Shown here piece by piece: positions 37,747 through 47,917 of a stretch of DNA of 64,000 nt. This DNA comes from Oxalobacter sp. (GTDB lineage Bacteria > Pseudomonadota > Gammaproteobacteria > Burkholderiales > Burkholderiaceae_D), in NCBI GenBank assembly GCA_018384065.1, contig JAHAYL010000017.1, positions 1 through 64,000 on the forward strand. The letters run 5' to 3'. The notes below the pieces were generated by a model. The model was not told the DNA's origin, searched no databases, and saw only the letters and a list, made by a program, of their open reading frames with translations. Every line of letters begins with the position of its first letter. Within the stretch, counting starts at the first letter, position 1. The position numbers and the translations under genes were made by a program.

Positions 37747-38720
37747 CTGGGTCCGTCACGGAAAAGACAGTCATCCTGTATCCTCGGCAGAAAGGGGCAG
37801 GGAAAACCGGTTGTCTTCCAATGCCTGCTGAATCTGCTGGAAAACTGCCGAAACCCCCATGGCTCCGGGTCCGGACTGGCAGTCAGTCCTCCCATTTCCA
37901 TCAGGTCAGGGACCTGCTCACTGACAGTGGCCTCATTACGGTCTGTGATGAAGCGGCCTGCCCCAACAAGGGTGAATGTTATGGCAGTGGTACGGCGGCA
38001 TTCATGATCCTCGGAGACCGGTGTACCAGGCGGTGTCCTTTCTGCGATGTTGCCCATGGCAGGCCGTTGCCGCCGGATGCCAAGGAACCCGGGGCGCTGG
38101 CGGAAGCAGTTGTCCAACTCCATCTTGCCCATGTTGTCATCACATCGGTCAACCGCGATGACCTGCCCGATGGGGGAGCCGGTCATTTCATCGCCTGCCA
38201 GCAGGCAATCCGCGCACGTTCTCCTGCTACCCGGATTGAAGTGCTGACCCCGGATTTCCGCCGGAAGGTTGCGGGGGCACTGGATTGTTTTGCTGGGGAT
38301 CCTCCCGATATCTTCAACCACAACCTGGAGACAGTACCAAGGCTTTATCCACAGTGCCGTCCAGGAGCAGATTATCAGGGATCGCTTGACTTGCTGAAGA
38401 GGTTCGGTGAGCGCTGTCCCGGCGTACCCCGGAAATCTGGGCTGATGGTCGGGCTTGGGGAAACCGATGAAGAAATCATCCAGACCGTCAGGGACCTTTA
38501 CCGCCATGGTGTGCGTATGCTGACCATCGGACAGTATCTCCAGCCTTCCCGCTATCATTTGCCCGTCAGGCGTTATGTCGAACCGGCTGTCTTTGACTGG
38601 TACAGGGAGCAGGCGCTCAACATCGGTTTTGATTTTGTGGCTTCTGCACCGCTTGTACGGTCCAGTTACCATGCCGGCATCCAGGCGGGGCAGGTGCTGG
38701 GACAACCACAGGAATCCTGA
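37743..38720 (+). CDS. lipA: Lipoyl synthase
   Basis: Radical SAM enzyme inserting two sulfurs into protein-bound octanoyl groups. The auxiliary cluster ligands are C-x4-C-x5-C ([12 protein letters not shown]), the SAM cluster C-x3-C-x2-C (CTRRCPFC), and the late RSSYHAG supplies the serine ligand of the auxiliary cluster. The 325 residues include a longer, proline-rich N-terminus. It is the last gene of this rightward group. A 12-base palindrome (GGCATGCATGCC at 38729-38740) follows without a T run. Confidence 0.97.
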   Translation: MTGSVTEKTVILYPRQKGAGKTGCLPMPAESAGKLPKPPWLRVRTGSQSSHFHQVRDLLTDSGLITVCDEAACPNKGECYGSGTAAFMILGDRCTRRCPFCDVAHGRPLPPDAKEPGALAEAVVQLHLAHVVITSVNRDDLPDGGAGHFIACQQAIRARSPATRIEVLTPDFRRKVAGALDCFAGDPPDIFNHNLETVPRLYPQCRPGADYQGSLDLLKRFGERCPGVPRKSGLMVGLGETDEEIIQTVRDLYRHGVRMLTIGQYLQPSRYHLPVRRYVEPAVFDWYREQALNIGFDFVASAPLVRSSYHAGIQAGQVLGQPQES

Positions 38721-38834
38721 TGGAATCTGGCATGCATGCCGGATAATATCGTCAGCCTGTTTGTTGGGATTTGGAATGATTGAAGCAAGGGCTGTTGTGC
38801 TGTCCCTGCTTTTCCATTTCCCCAATGCTGTCGA

Positions 38835-39521
38835 TTACCGTTTTGAAGCACGTTCCTTCAAGGTACGGTTCACCAGGCTGTCCAAGACTTTCAAGGTGCC
38901 GTTGATGGCTTCCTGTTCATTCATGTCTGCCTTGTTGCCTTCACTGATGATGGCTGGGGATGTCACAAAACGGCCATCGATGACAATCATCGGCACACCA
39001 TCAACCTTATAGGTATCCAGGAAGCCGGCTCCCTGCTGGCAGAGTGACTCAACATAGAAGGAGTTGAACATCTCAACAAATTTCAGGCGGTCAATGCCGT
39101 TTTCCTCAATCCAGCGGAAGACCTGGACATCAGTCCTGAAAGGATAACGCTGTTCCTGCATTGCCCGGAAAATCTTATGGTGCATGCTGTTGGTGAGTTC
39201 CCCCATAGCCGCCAGCGTGTAGAACATACGTTGCTGCATTGCCATACCATCCCCGAATTTCACATGCACCCGCCGGAACAGGACCTTGTCTTTATGCTGC
39301 CGTGCCCAGTTGGTTATGGGCAGGTCAAGGGCATAGCAGTGGTCGCAGAAATAGCCGAAAAATTCAATGATTTCCACTTTCCTGCCAGCTTCTGCATCCT
39401 GTTGGACAGGCAGCATCTGATAATCGACATTCAGCTGTGGATTTGAGGGTCTGGCAGATGCCGTTACGGCAACAGCGCAAAGAAAGAATACGGCGATGAA
39501 ACGCCGGAACAATGTCATCAT
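38835..39521 (-). CDS. dsbA: DsbA-type thiol:disulfide interchange protein with CDHC active site
   Basis: Periplasmic disulfide oxidase, 228 residues, with a signal peptide (LFRRFIAVFFLCAVAVTASA). The thioredoxin-fold active site is FFGYFCDHCYALD, with redox pair Cys59-Cys62, and the cis-proline loop is DGVPMIVIDG. Most DsbA proteins have CPHC; here the dipeptide is Asp-His, which should change the redox potential. There is an additional pair of Cys within the helical insertion region (one at SLCQQG). It is in the leftward argS-SPOR-dsbA group, 4 nt below the SPOR gene. Confidence 0.9.
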   Translation of the reverse strand: MMTLFRRFIAVFFLCAVAVTASARPSNPQLNVDYQMLPVQQDAEAGRKVEIIEFFGYFCDHCYALDLPITNWARQHKDKVLFRRVHVKFGDGMAMQQRMFYTLAAMGELTNSMHHKIFRAMQEQRYPFRTDVQVFRWIEENGIDRLKFVEMFNSFYVESLCQQGAGFLDTYKVDGVPMIVIDGRFVTSPAIISEGNKADMNEQEAINGTLKVLDSLVNRTLKERASKR

Positions 39522-39525
39522 GATC

Positions 39526-40125
39526 TTACCTGATTACCGTGGTGGAGAAGCCGTTGCTTTTCAGCCTTTCTTGAATGGATGCAACTTTCGATGCTTGGTA
39601 AGGACCCAGCCGGACACGGTAAATCCTGTCCGTTCCGGACCCTGCCTGCAGGATCTGTGAACTGAAGCCCAGCATGGCGAGATTGCCCCGCTGGTTGTCC
39701 GCCTGTTCCCGGCTCCGGAAAGCGCCCGCCTGAAGATAGATGGACTGGTTGATGTTTGATTTTGTGGTTTCAGACATCACTTTAGAGGATGCCGATGCCG
39801 GAGCAGCTGTCTGATGGGTGTCGGTTGCTGGTGCAGGGCGGTTCACAACGGGAGCTGGCGTAGGTGCTGGAGCTGTATCAGCCTGTTCATCGACAGGACG
39901 CTGGGGAGTATCCTTGTACATAGGCTGGTTCGGATCGGTCACCGGCTGTTGTCCAGATTGGGAAACCACCTGAACCTGCTGGGCAGGCTGTTCCAGTCTG
40001 GGTTCATCCTTTTTTGTGACCGGTGAAGAACGCAGCAGGAAGAACGCCACTGCCGCTGCGATGGCAAGGCCTGTGACCAAGCCAAGGATGAAACCAAAAA
40101 AAGTACCGCTTCTCTGAGTAGCCAT
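39526..40125 (-). CDS. SPOR-domain membrane protein
   Basis: A 199-residue protein. One transmembrane helix (FFGFILGLVTGLAIAAAVAF) is followed by a periplasmic linker rich in Pro, Gln and Ala, and a C-terminal SPOR domain (about 125-199: YLQAGAFRSREQADNQRG, RIYRVRLGPYQ). SPOR domains bind denuded peptidoglycan at division sites. It lies between argS and dsbA, with 3-4 nt gaps, as in other Burkholderiales. Confidence 0.9.
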   Translation of the reverse strand: MATQRSGTFFGFILGLVTGLAIAAAVAFFLLRSSPVTKKDEPRLEQPAQQVQVVSQSGQQPVTDPNQPMYKDTPQRPVDEQADTAPAPTPAPVVNRPAPATDTHQTAAPASASSKVMSETTKSNINQSIYLQAGAFRSREQADNQRGNLAMLGFSSQILQAGSGTDRIYRVRLGPYQASKVASIQERLKSNGFSTTVIR

Positions 40126-40128
40126 AAC

Positions 40129-41844
40129 TTACATCTTTTCAGGACAGGAAACGCCCAGCAGACCGAGACCGTTGCGCAGCACCTGGCGCACAGCTTTCAG
40201 CAGTGCCAGGCGGGCCAGCTTCGTTTTCTCATCGTCTACAAGGAAACGTTCAGCATTGTAATAACCATGCAGTTCCCCTGCGAGTTCACGCAGGTAGAAT
40301 GCCACCAGATGGGGGCTCAGCTCATCCATTGCACGGGACAGCAGGTCCGGGTATTCCGCCAGTTTTGTCAGCAATGCCGTTTCATGGGTGGAGGTGAGTG
40401 GGGAAAGGTCAACTTTGTCCAATGAGGCTTCATCCCCTCCCCATTGTGCGAAAACAGAACAGATACGGGCATGGGCATACTGGACATAATAGACAGGATT
40501 TTCATCCGAACGTGCCAGTGCCAGGTCCACATCAAAGACAAATTCCGTATCAGCCTTGCGGGAAATCAGGAAGAAACGTACCGCATCACGGCCACGGGTG
40601 ATATCCCCTGCCCCAGACCATTCAATCAGGTCACGGACTGTGACATAAGAACCGGCCCGTTTGGAAATCTTGACTTCTGCGCCGTCTTTCATCACTGTCA
40701 CCATCTTATGCAGGACGTAATCAGGGAAAGCCTTTGGAATACCTTTGTTCACGCCTTGCAGGCCGGCTTTCACCCGGGCAATGGTACCGTGATGGTCGCT
40801 GCCTTGGATGTTCACCACCCTGTCGAAGCCACGGTTCCATTTATTGATATGGTAAGCGACATCTGGGACAAAGTAGGTGTAGGTGCCATCTGTTTTACGC
40901 ATCACACGGTCTTTATCATCACCATATTCTGTCGATCGGAGCCACAAAGCGCCACCATCTTCAAAGGTTTTGCCTTCTTTCGTCAGGGTGTCCACCGTTT
41001 CCTGGACCTTGCCATCGGTATAGAGGGAGGATTCCAGGAAAAAATTGTCAAAATGGATGCCAAATGCGTTCAGGTCATTGTCCTGTTCGTTGCGCAGGTA
41101 GGCAACTGAGAACGCACGGATCGAAGCAAGGTCTTCAACATCACCGGAAGCTGTCACCGTATCACAGTTGCGTGCAGAAACGGTCTTTTTAGCCAGGAAA
41201 TCTTTGGCGATATCGGCAATATAGTCACCATTGTAAGCACTTTCAGGCCATCCTTCATCCCCGGGTTTCAATCCTTTTGCCCTGGCTTGGACAGACAGTG
41301 TCAGGTTGTTGATCTGTACCCCGGCATCGTTGTAATAGAATTCCCGGGTCACCTGGTATCCTTGGGAGGCGAACAGCGAGGAAATCGCATCGCCCAGAGC
41401 GCCTTGACGGCCATGTCCGACATGCAGGGGACCTGTTGGGTTTGCGGAAACAAATTCCACCATCACTTTCTTGCCCGCACCACGGGTGCTTGTCCCAAAA
41501 GCTTCTTTTGCGGCCAGGACTTCAGAGACGGCCTGCTGGCGTGCAGCCGGTGTCAGGCGGATATTGATGAATCCAGGTCCTGCGACCTCACATGAATCGA
41601 TAATCCCTTCATGGGCAGGGGAAGCCATGATGGATGCCACAATCGTATTCGCGGTGTCACGGGGATTCTTTTTCAGGGGACGCGCCAACTGCATGGCGAT
41701 GTTGCAGGCGATATCGCCGTGGGAAGCATCCCGTGGACGTTCCAGTGCGACCACAGGCTTCTTGGCAAGGTCCTGACCTGCCGTCAGGGAATCCACCGCA
41801 TCCTGGATCAGGCCGGTAATCAGTTCTTTCTGTTGAGCAAGCAT
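40129..41844 (-). CDS. argS: Arginyl-tRNA synthetase
   Basis: Class I synthetase of 571 residues. [20 protein letters not shown] contains the HIGH-type motif, and [18 protein letters not shown] replaces KMSKS. The N-terminal Add-1 domain (tRNA elbow binding) and the C-terminal DALR anticodon domain ([10 protein letters not shown] through [13 protein letters not shown]) are present. It is the first gene of the argS-SPOR-dsbA group. Confidence 0.97.
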   Translation of the reverse strand: MLAQQKELITGLIQDAVDSLTAGQDLAKKPVVALERPRDASHGDIACNIAMQLARPLKKNPRDTANTIVASIMASPAHEGIIDSCEVAGPGFINIRLTPAARQQAVSEVLAAKEAFGTSTRGAGKKVMVEFVSANPTGPLHVGHGRQGALGDAISSLFASQGYQVTREFYYNDAGVQINNLTLSVQARAKGLKPGDEGWPESAYNGDYIADIAKDFLAKKTVSARNCDTVTASGDVEDLASIRAFSVAYLRNEQDNDLNAFGIHFDNFFLESSLYTDGKVQETVDTLTKEGKTFEDGGALWLRSTEYGDDKDRVMRKTDGTYTYFVPDVAYHINKWNRGFDRVVNIQGSDHHGTIARVKAGLQGVNKGIPKAFPDYVLHKMVTVMKDGAEVKISKRAGSYVTVRDLIEWSGAGDITRGRDAVRFFLISRKADTEFVFDVDLALARSDENPVYYVQYAHARICSVFAQWGGDEASLDKVDLSPLTSTHETALLTKLAEYPDLLSRAMDELSPHLVAFYLRELAGELHGYYNAERFLVDDEKTKLARLALLKAVRQVLRNGLGLLGVSCPEKM

Positions 41845-41950
41845 GGAAAACCATCAAAAAAACATTTCCAACGGAAAACGGCAATACCCGTTTCCCAAAC
41901 CAATGGATGATTATACCTGTCTTCCAGACACCGGATGCAGGAGCACAATA

Positions 41951-41985
41951 AAAAAGCACCCGGAAAGCCAGGTGCTTTGAAAAAC
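41951..41985 (-). terminator. Terminator after the Spy-like gene
   Basis: The stem AAAGCACC/GGTGCTTT with a ten-base loop is followed on the minus strand by TTTTTTATT. It lies 25 nt after the stop of the Spy-like gene and upstream of argS. Confidence 0.85.
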
Positions 41986-42010
41986 CCAGTAATCCAACAC
42001 CGCAGGCAGG

Positions 42011-42541
42011 TTATTTCTGGCTGCCTGCAGAATTGCGGTAACCGCGGGGTCCGCGAGGACCATGATGGCGGTGATGGCGTGGCATCATCGCTTCCTTGTC
42101 GAAGACCTGTTTCTGGGAGTCACTCAGTTTTGCATAGAAGGTCTTGGTGGCATCCAGACGTTCCTGCAGGCGGGCTTCGTGGCGTTTCATGCCTTCCAGC
42201 ATCTTTTCAAGGCGTTCTGGCGCAGACATTTTTTCGAAGTCTTCGCGGGGAGGGCGGTCTCCCCGTGGTCCCTTTTCTTTGTTCACGGCAGCGACATAAT
42301 CATTCCATGCCTGTTCCTGGCTGGAAGAGAGCTTCAGGTCGTCATGCAGTTTCTGGAGACGCTGCTGACGGGCTTCAGGACCATGCCAGCGGCGGCCGCC
42401 TTCTTTAAAGCGGGGAGGCGGACATTGGCAGTCCTGATAGGCGGCGTCTGCTTGGGAGAGGGGTTCAGCAGTGGCAAGGCCGGAGGCGCTCAGTCCAAGC
42501 ACGGCAGTGCCAACGAGGAGACAGCGGGTCAGTTTGTTCAT
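42011..42541 (-). CDS. Spy/CpxP-like LTxxQ-motif periplasmic protein
   Basis: A 176-residue exported protein with a signal peptide (LTRCLLVGTAVLGLSASGLA). The mature part is helical and highly charged, with two LTxxQ-like motifs (LSSSQEQAWNDYV and LSDSQKQVFDKEAM), the signature of the Spy/CpxP chaperone and stress-sensor family. The C-terminus is His/Gly/Arg rich (MPRHHRHHGPRGPRG) and may bind metal. It is monocistronic. AAGGATAAAGCC precedes the ATG. Confidence 0.82.
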   Translation of the reverse strand: MNKLTRCLLVGTAVLGLSASGLATAEPLSQADAAYQDCQCPPPRFKEGGRRWHGPEARQQRLQKLHDDLKLSSSQEQAWNDYVAAVNKEKGPRGDRPPREDFEKMSAPERLEKMLEGMKRHEARLQERLDATKTFYAKLSDSQKQVFDKEAMMPRHHRHHGPRGPRGYRNSAGSQK

Positions 42542-42753
42542 GGCTTTATCCTTTCAGGTAGGGAAAAAAGGTCAATCTGCAACTCATTGAGGCATAGTAT
42601 AAAAGTCAATTGTTTTAAAGACTGTGAGACTTTGTAACACAGTATTATGGTTGAAAAATAATGACTTTCCAATGGAGAGGCAGACAGGTTTCCCCGACAG
42701 GAAATCAGGACAGGAAAGCAGAGGAACCGGGTAGAAGGGATTCAGGAAACAGA

Positions 42754-42785
42754 AACGGCAGGCTCCATTCCTGGAACCTGCCGTT
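42754..42785 (-). terminator. Terminator after the FAH-family gene
   Basis: The stem AACGGCAGG/CCTGCCGTT with a fourteen-base loop lies 22 nt after the stop of the FAH-family gene on the minus strand, followed by TCTGTTTCC. The T run is weak. Confidence 0.65.
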
Positions 42786-42806
42786 CTGCTTTCCTATAAA
42801 GAAAAA

Positions 42807-43607
42807 TCAGGCTGCTTCGAATTTGTTGGACAGGTGGCCAACACCGTCAATGATGACTTCAACCGTGCTGCCTGGCTTCATGGAGCCGACACCCAGGGAA
42901 GTGCCGCAGGAGATGATGTCCCCTGGTTCCAGCGTCATGTCGTTGGACAGCATGGCAACCAGTTTATGTGGGCGGAAAATCATATCAGCGACAGGATAGT
43001 TCTGGCGTTCAACACCGTTCAGGATGGTCTTGACGACCAGGCTGTCAGGATTGTCGATGCCGGAAACGATGCCGGGACCAAAAGAACCGAAGGTGTCGAA
43101 ACCTTTGGCACGGGTCCACTGCGCGAAGGTCGGGTCTTTCATCAGCAGTTCGCCGGCAGTGACGTCGTTGGAGCAGGTGTAACCGAAGATGTAGTCTTTG
43201 GCTTCAGCTTCAGAGACTTCCTTGCAGCGTTTGCCGATGACAATGCCCAGTTCGCCTTCATAGACAACCTTGCCTGCATAGGTGTTTGGCTTGATGACGG
43301 TTTCGCCGTCGGCAATGAAGGCGGTAGGTGGTTTCAGCATCCACAGGGGTTCTTCTGGGATGTCCGGTTTTTCTTTGCCTTTCTTTTCAGCAATCTTCTT
43401 GGCAAGGGAGTAGAAATTGTTCCACAGCAGGATCATCTTGCTGGGGCTGCAGGGGGTTGTCAGTTTGACATCCGCCAGTTTGACAGATTCTCCTGTTGCC
43501 TGAGGGTTGTTGAACATATCACCGCTGTAAACAGCGATGGTGTCGCCTTCGAGCGTACCGAACTTAACAGCATCACCCTGTTTGAAACGCACCCAAGTGG
43601 TTGTCAT
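42807..43607 (-). CDS. Fumarylacetoacetate hydrolase-family protein
   Basis: A 266-residue metal-dependent enzyme. VVYEGELGIVIGKRCKEV supplies the metal-binding Glu residues, then YTCSNDVTAGELL, KGFDTFGSFGPGIV and LEPGDIISCGTSLGVG. Family members cleave C-C bonds of 2-oxo acids (fumarylpyruvate, oxaloacetate, homoprotocatechuate products); the actual substrate is not shown. AGGAGA lies six bases upstream of the ATG. It is flanked by a terminator and a long upstream region, so it is transcribed alone. Confidence 0.9.
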   Translation of the reverse strand: MTTTWVRFKQGDAVKFGTLEGDTIAVYSGDMFNNPQATGESVKLADVKLTTPCSPSKMILLWNNFYSLAKKIAEKKGKEKPDIPEEPLWMLKPPTAFIADGETVIKPNTYAGKVVYEGELGIVIGKRCKEVSEAEAKDYIFGYTCSNDVTAGELLMKDPTFAQWTRAKGFDTFGSFGPGIVSGIDNPDSLVVKTILNGVERQNYPVADMIFRPHKLVAMLSNDMTLEPGDIISCGTSLGVGSMKPGSTVEVIIDGVGHLSNKFEAA

Positions 43608-43979
43608 GTTATCTCCTTCAATAGAACAAGGCTGTCTTGGGGGACAGCCCGAAAATATCTGTGAAAACCGGGCTGGAATGTACTGTCAACAGGAAATACC
43701 TCCACCTGTGACAGGTTTCAGCACATACCCGCATCATAACCCAACAATACCAGAAATAAAATCAGGAACTGCCGATAAAGACAGTCTTTCCATGAAAAAA
43801 GACATCTTTATCAGATGACATCGCCGTGAAGCGGAAAGGGACGGTAGAGGCTTCCCCTGTCAAAGTGTTGCGGTTTAGTTACATAAAACCGAAAAATGAC
43901 TCAATGTATGTGCCTATCATTAACATAAAAGAACCAAAAGATTAGAATTTTTAGAATCTGAAGAAACATTGGGATTTAA
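43608..43979. other. Intergenic region upstream of the FAH-family and Sel1-repeat genes
   Basis: A 372 bp divergent region. On the FAH side, a small hairpin (GGCTGTC/GACAGCC, 43630-43649) lies in the leader just before the ribosome site, and a TTGACA on the minus strand sits about 40 bp above, though no good -10 follows at 17 bases. On the other side (43880-43960) the DNA is A+T rich, with an imperfect palindrome around AGATT-AGAATTTTT-AGAATCT. No gene is supported. Confidence 0.45.
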
Positions 43980-45470
43980 ATGGCAAGCCGGGAAGAACTC
44001 CGTCTCCTGCGGGAGGCGCGTGCAGGAAATCCAGAATCACAGCTTATGCTGGGCAAGCTTTATCTGTTTGGCAGTAAAGGGTTGCCTAAAAGTGTCACCA
44101 CAGCCCTGCATTGGTTGGGGCGTGCCGCTTCACAGGGGTCTTTGCCGGCAAAAAGGCTTATCGGTGAACATATCCCGTATGATGTCATCCGCAGCCAGCC
44201 TGACCGCAGGCAGATTGAAGGCTGGTACCGTGATGCCTTGAAAGATGGGGTTCCCCGTGCTGGACTGGTGGTTGCCCAGATGCTGCTTGCCGATACACCT
44301 GTCAGTGCTGAACGGCGTCATGAGATTGTCAAGTTGCTGGAATCTGCTGCCCATCAGAAAATCGGGGAAGCCCAATGGCTGCTTGCAGAACTTGCCAGCC
44401 AGCATGAAGCCTATGCCGAAATGGATGACAAGACCGCTTATTGGGTCACCCAGGCGGCAGAATCCGGTGTGCCGGATGCTAGGTCGGCATTGATTGAATA
44501 TTCATGGAACCAACAGGACTATAAGACTTTCCTGCAGTACGCATTGCCGATAGCAGAAGAAGTGCTTGAGGCGGAAGAACGGCAGGGCAGGCATGAGCTG
44601 GATGCCCAGTCCGTGAAACTCCTGCTCCGTTGTGGCATTGCCCTTGCCAACACAGACGGCGCCATTGAAACGGTGCAGAACCTTTGGGAAACGGCCGCTG
44701 TCCACCGTAATGCCGAGGCCGCCTATCAGCTGGGCTTATGGTTTGCAAAGATGGATGAGAATGGTGTCAGGGTGCAGAAAGGCGCTACGTCAACCAGTTT
44801 CAAAAAAGCGGTGAAATGGCTGCGGCAGGCTGGTGACCAGGGTTCCCCTAAAGCCTGGTATGCCTTGGCGCTCATCTATCAGAAAGCAGAATTTTCGCAG
44901 CGCAGCATGGCAGATTCCCTGGATTACCTTGAAACAGCGGGCAACTTGGGGCATCCAAAGGCACAGTATGAACTGGGTATGCATGCATGGCGTTGCCGCC
45001 GCGACAGTGAAACCAATGACATCCAGGCGATTTACTGGCTGCAGAAAGCATTGGGCAATGGCAGGACAGAGGCGGAACAGATGCTGGAAAAGATTTCAGA
45101 TTCTGCACAGCCTGTACCATGGGCGGTCTATGGCATGGAACATATGACACCCGATATCATTGCCAGCCATCCTTTCCTGGCTGCCCGTATCGAGCTGGCA
45201 TCTGTTTTTGGGCTGTCCCGTCCAGAAGCCCTGCTGCTTGATATCCACCAGGCTAACCAGGGGCACTGCCTCCTTGTGGACATCCGCAGTGTCTACCGCC
45301 ACAGCCGGCGCCGCCTCATCCTTATCCGCACCAGCCGCCAACGGCAGGTCCTTGTGCGTATCACGCAGCTTTTTGACAAAGTGGACTGTGGCCTGAAAGG
45401 ACCGGAAGGCAATTACCGCCAGCGCCAGTACCGGCTGAAAACCCTGTTCCCGGACATGCCGAAAGAATAG
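43980..45470 (+). CDS. Sel1-repeat protein
   Basis: A 496-residue protein composed largely of Sel1-like (TPR-related) helical repeats: PESQLMLGKLYLFGSKGLPK and TALHWLGRAASQGSLPAKRL at the start, NAEAAYQLGLWFAKM and AVKWLRQAGDQGSPKAWYAL in the middle, and HPKAQYELGMHAWR near 320. The last 110 residues are not repeats. There is no signal peptide. Sel1 proteins scaffold protein-protein contacts; no partner can be named. It runs convergently into nudB with 9 nt between stops. Confidence 0.85.
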   Translation: MASREELRLLREARAGNPESQLMLGKLYLFGSKGLPKSVTTALHWLGRAASQGSLPAKRLIGEHIPYDVIRSQPDRRQIEGWYRDALKDGVPRAGLVVAQMLLADTPVSAERRHEIVKLLESAAHQKIGEAQWLLAELASQHEAYAEMDDKTAYWVTQAAESGVPDARSALIEYSWNQQDYKTFLQYALPIAEEVLEAEERQGRHELDAQSVKLLLRCGIALANTDGAIETVQNLWETAAVHRNAEAAYQLGLWFAKMDENGVRVQKGATSTSFKKAVKWLRQAGDQGSPKAWYALALIYQKAEFSQRSMADSLDYLETAGNLGHPKAQYELGMHAWRCRRDSETNDIQAIYWLQKALGNGRTEAEQMLEKISDSAQPVPWAVYGMEHMTPDIIASHPFLAARIELASVFGLSRPEALLLDIHQANQGHCLLVDIRSVYRHSRRRLILIRTSRQRQVLVRITQLFDKVDCGLKGPEGNYRQRQYRLKTLFPDMPKE

Positions 45471-45479
45471 GTGGCGGAT

Positions 45480-45977
45480 TCAATCCTCGATGATATGTCC
45501 AGGCAGCTGTTCGATGGCTTCCCGGTTTGTCCAGGAAAAGCATTTCTGGGCAGCTTCTTTCCAAGGCAGCCAGATGGCATTGAGGTGTTCCTTGGGTTCC
45601 AGCACAACATCGAACCTGACCGGAACCTGAAGCCCGAAGACATGCTCGGTGTTGGTGGTGACGCCAGGGGCAAAACGGTGGCGCCAGACAGAGAATATCT
45701 CAAAGTCGTGTTCGATTTTCCAGTCGGTGAGGTAGCGCCTTGCGACCTGCCGTTTGGCAGGGGCGTGGTCAGTGACTGTATCGACAACAGCAATCCCGGT
45801 CTCTTCAAAGATTTCACGGATAGCCGTCTGTTCAAGTTTTTCAGCGAGTGAATCCCGTGAACCGGTGACAGACTGCCAGAATCCTGGGCGGTCTGCCCGT
45901 TCGATGAGCAGGACATCCAGATCCTTGGTGTAGATGACGGCAAGGATGGATTGCGGGATTTTGTAAGTGATGTTCAA
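45480..45977 (-). CDS. nudB: Dihydroneopterin triphosphate diphosphatase (Nudix)
   Basis: A 165-residue Nudix hydrolase. YKIPQSILAVIYTKDLDVLL and RPGFWQSVTGSRDS resemble NudB, which removes pyrophosphate from dihydroneopterin triphosphate in folate synthesis. The Nudix box ends in REIFEETGI; its first half is one residue longer than the textbook pattern. It lies downstream of aspS (49 nt gap), the same neighbour as in other proteobacteria. FolE2 at 2.6-3.5 kb would supply its substrate. Confidence 0.85.
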   Translation of the reverse strand: MNITYKIPQSILAVIYTKDLDVLLIERADRPGFWQSVTGSRDSLAEKLEQTAIREIFEETGIAVVDTVTDHAPAKRQVARRYLTDWKIEHDFEIFSVWRHRFAPGVTTNTEHVFGLQVPVRFDVVLEPKEHLNAIWLPWKEAAQKCFSWTNREAIEQLPGHIIED

Positions 45978-46026
45978 GGGAAGGATGGGGAAACCTGACG
46001 GTTCCCCCCCTTTTCTGTTGTCGCTT

Positions 46027-47844
46027 TTATGCCGGCTGCGCCATATCGACTTTCCGGAGCCGGATATGCAGTTCCTGAAGCTGTTTTTCTGATACAGCGG
46101 AAGGCGCCTGGGTCAGCAGGCATTGTGCACGCTGGGTCTTCGGGAAAGCAATGACATCACGGATGGAGTCGGATTTGGTCATCAGCGTCACCAGACGGTC
46201 AAGGCCGAAGGCAAGGCCGCCATGTGGCGGTGCGCCATACTGCAGGGCATCCAGCAGGAAGCCGAATTTCTCTTTAGCTTCATCATCGGTGATTTTAAGG
46301 GCGCGGAAAACCTTGTTCTGGACATCTTCACGGTGGATACGGATGGAACCGCCACCCAGTTCCCAGCCGTTGAGGACCAGGTCATACGCCTTGGCATAGC
46401 ATTTGCCAGGATCGCTCTCAAGCAGGTCTTCGTGGCCATCCTTTGGAGATGTGAATGGATGATGGCATGCCGTCCAGCGGTTTTCGCCTTCATCGTATTC
46501 AAACATCGGGAAGTCGATGACCCATACAGGCTTCCATGTATCTTCAAACAGGTTGTGCCGCTGGCCGAATTCAGAATAGCCGATTTTGTTGCGCAGGGCA
46601 CCCAGGGAATCATTGACGATACGGACCTTGTCTGCACCGAAGAAGATAAGGTCACCGTTCTTTGCACCGGTACGTTCAAGCGTTGCGGCAATGGCTTCAT
46701 CAGTCAGGTTCTTGATGATCGGGGACTGCAGCCCAGCACGGCCTTTGCTGATGTCATTGACACGGATATAAGCAAGGCCTTTTGCACCGTAGATGCCGAC
46801 AAACTGGGTGTAAGCATCGATTTCAGAACGTGGCATACCGGAGCCTTCTTCAGAACCGCCCGGTACCAGCAGGGCGGCAACACGGCCTCCAGGCATGTTC
46901 GCAACGTTGCTGAAGACCTTGAATGGGACATCCTTCATGACATCGGTCAGTTCCGTGAAAGCCATCTTCACACGCAGGTCAGGCTTGTCAGAACCATATT
47001 TCGCCATAGCGGTGTCATAAGTCATGACAGGGAATTTTTCCGGCAGGTCGGTGTTGATGGTGTTCTTGAAGATCTTACGGATCATGGCTTCGAACAGGTC
47101 ACGGATTTCCTGTTCTTCAACAAAGGACATTTCACAGTCAATCTGGGTGAACTCCGGCTGGCGGTCTGCCCGCAGGTCTTCGTCACGGAAGCATTTGGTG
47201 ATTTGGTAGTAGCGGTCGAAACCGGCAACCATCAGCAGCTGCTTGAAAATCTGCGGTGACTGGGGCAAGGCAAAAAATGCACCAGGGTTGACACGGGAAG
47301 GAACCAGGTAATCCCGTGCACCTTCCGGGGTGGATTTTGTCAGCATCGGGGTTTCAATGTCGATGAAACCTTTCTCATCCAGATATTTGCGGACCTCCAT
47401 GGTGATGCGGTAGCGCAGGCGCAGGTTGTTCTGCATCTGTGGACGGCGCAGGTCAAGCACACGGTGGGTCAGGCGGGTGGTTTCTGACAGATGTTCGTCA
47501 TCCAGCTGGAATGGCGGGGTGACAGAAGCATTGAGGACTTCGAGGGCTTCACAGAAAACCTCCACCTTACCGGAAGTGAGGTTGTCGTTGTTGGTGCCTT
47601 CAGGACGGGAACGGACCCGGCCGGTGACCTTGAGGCAGTATTCATTACGGATGGCTTCTGCGGTTTTGAAAACGTCGGGTCTGTCAGGGTCACAGACAAC
47701 CTGGACAAGGCCTTCGCGGTCGCGCAGGTCAATGAAAATGATGCCACCATGGTCGCGGCGACGGTGGACCCAGCCACAGAGGGTGACTGTCTGGCCAAGC
47801 AGGGCTTCGGTTGTAAGACCGCAGTAATTGGTTCGCATGGACAT
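46027..47844 (-). CDS. aspS: Aspartyl-tRNA synthetase
   Basis: Class IIb synthetase, 605 residues. It has an N-terminal OB-fold anticodon domain ([20 protein letters not shown]), the class II core with [31 protein letters not shown] (motif 2) and [14 protein letters not shown] (motif 3), and the bacterial GAD insertion in the middle. The ATG at 47844 or that at 47838 may be used. The full bacterial form is compatible with either discriminating or non-discriminating function; gatCAB is not in the window. Confidence 0.97.
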   Translation of the reverse strand: MSMRTNYCGLTTEALLGQTVTLCGWVHRRRDHGGIIFIDLRDREGLVQVVCDPDRPDVFKTAEAIRNEYCLKVTGRVRSRPEGTNNDNLTSGKVEVFCEALEVLNASVTPPFQLDDEHLSETTRLTHRVLDLRRPQMQNNLRLRYRITMEVRKYLDEKGFIDIETPMLTKSTPEGARDYLVPSRVNPGAFFALPQSPQIFKQLLMVAGFDRYYQITKCFRDEDLRADRQPEFTQIDCEMSFVEEQEIRDLFEAMIRKIFKNTINTDLPEKFPVMTYDTAMAKYGSDKPDLRVKMAFTELTDVMKDVPFKVFSNVANMPGGRVAALLVPGGSEEGSGMPRSEIDAYTQFVGIYGAKGLAYIRVNDISKGRAGLQSPIIKNLTDEAIAATLERTGAKNGDLIFFGADKVRIVNDSLGALRNKIGYSEFGQRHNLFEDTWKPVWVIDFPMFEYDEGENRWTACHHPFTSPKDGHEDLLESDPGKCYAKAYDLVLNGWELGGGSIRIHREDVQNKVFRALKITDDEAKEKFGFLLDALQYGAPPHGGLAFGLDRLVTLMTKSDSIRDVIAFPKTQRAQCLLTQAPSAVSEKQLQELHIRLRKVDMAQPA

Positions 47845-47917
47845 AGCTGTTTTCTTTATTGGTTGGTTTAATAGGCCATCACTGGATACAGTGAGGCTTT
47901 GGTGTCAGGGGTATCGG

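Noticed and set aside
38729-38740. GGCATGCATGCC palindrome after lipA
   Set aside because: Considered as a terminator for lipA, but the stem is short, has no loop and no T run.
40444-41109. 221-codon open frame antisense to argS
   Set aside because: Shadow of argS with no recognisable features.
45987-46008. Hairpin GGGGAAACC/GGTTCCCC between aspS and nudB
   Set aside because: The stem has a bulge and no T run follows on the minus strand, so terminator status is not supported; nudB is probably read from aspS.
46123-47259. 378-codon open frame antisense to aspS
   Set aside because: Lies wholly inside the conserved aspS gene on the opposite strand; its translation has no domain pattern and reflects codon bias of aspS.
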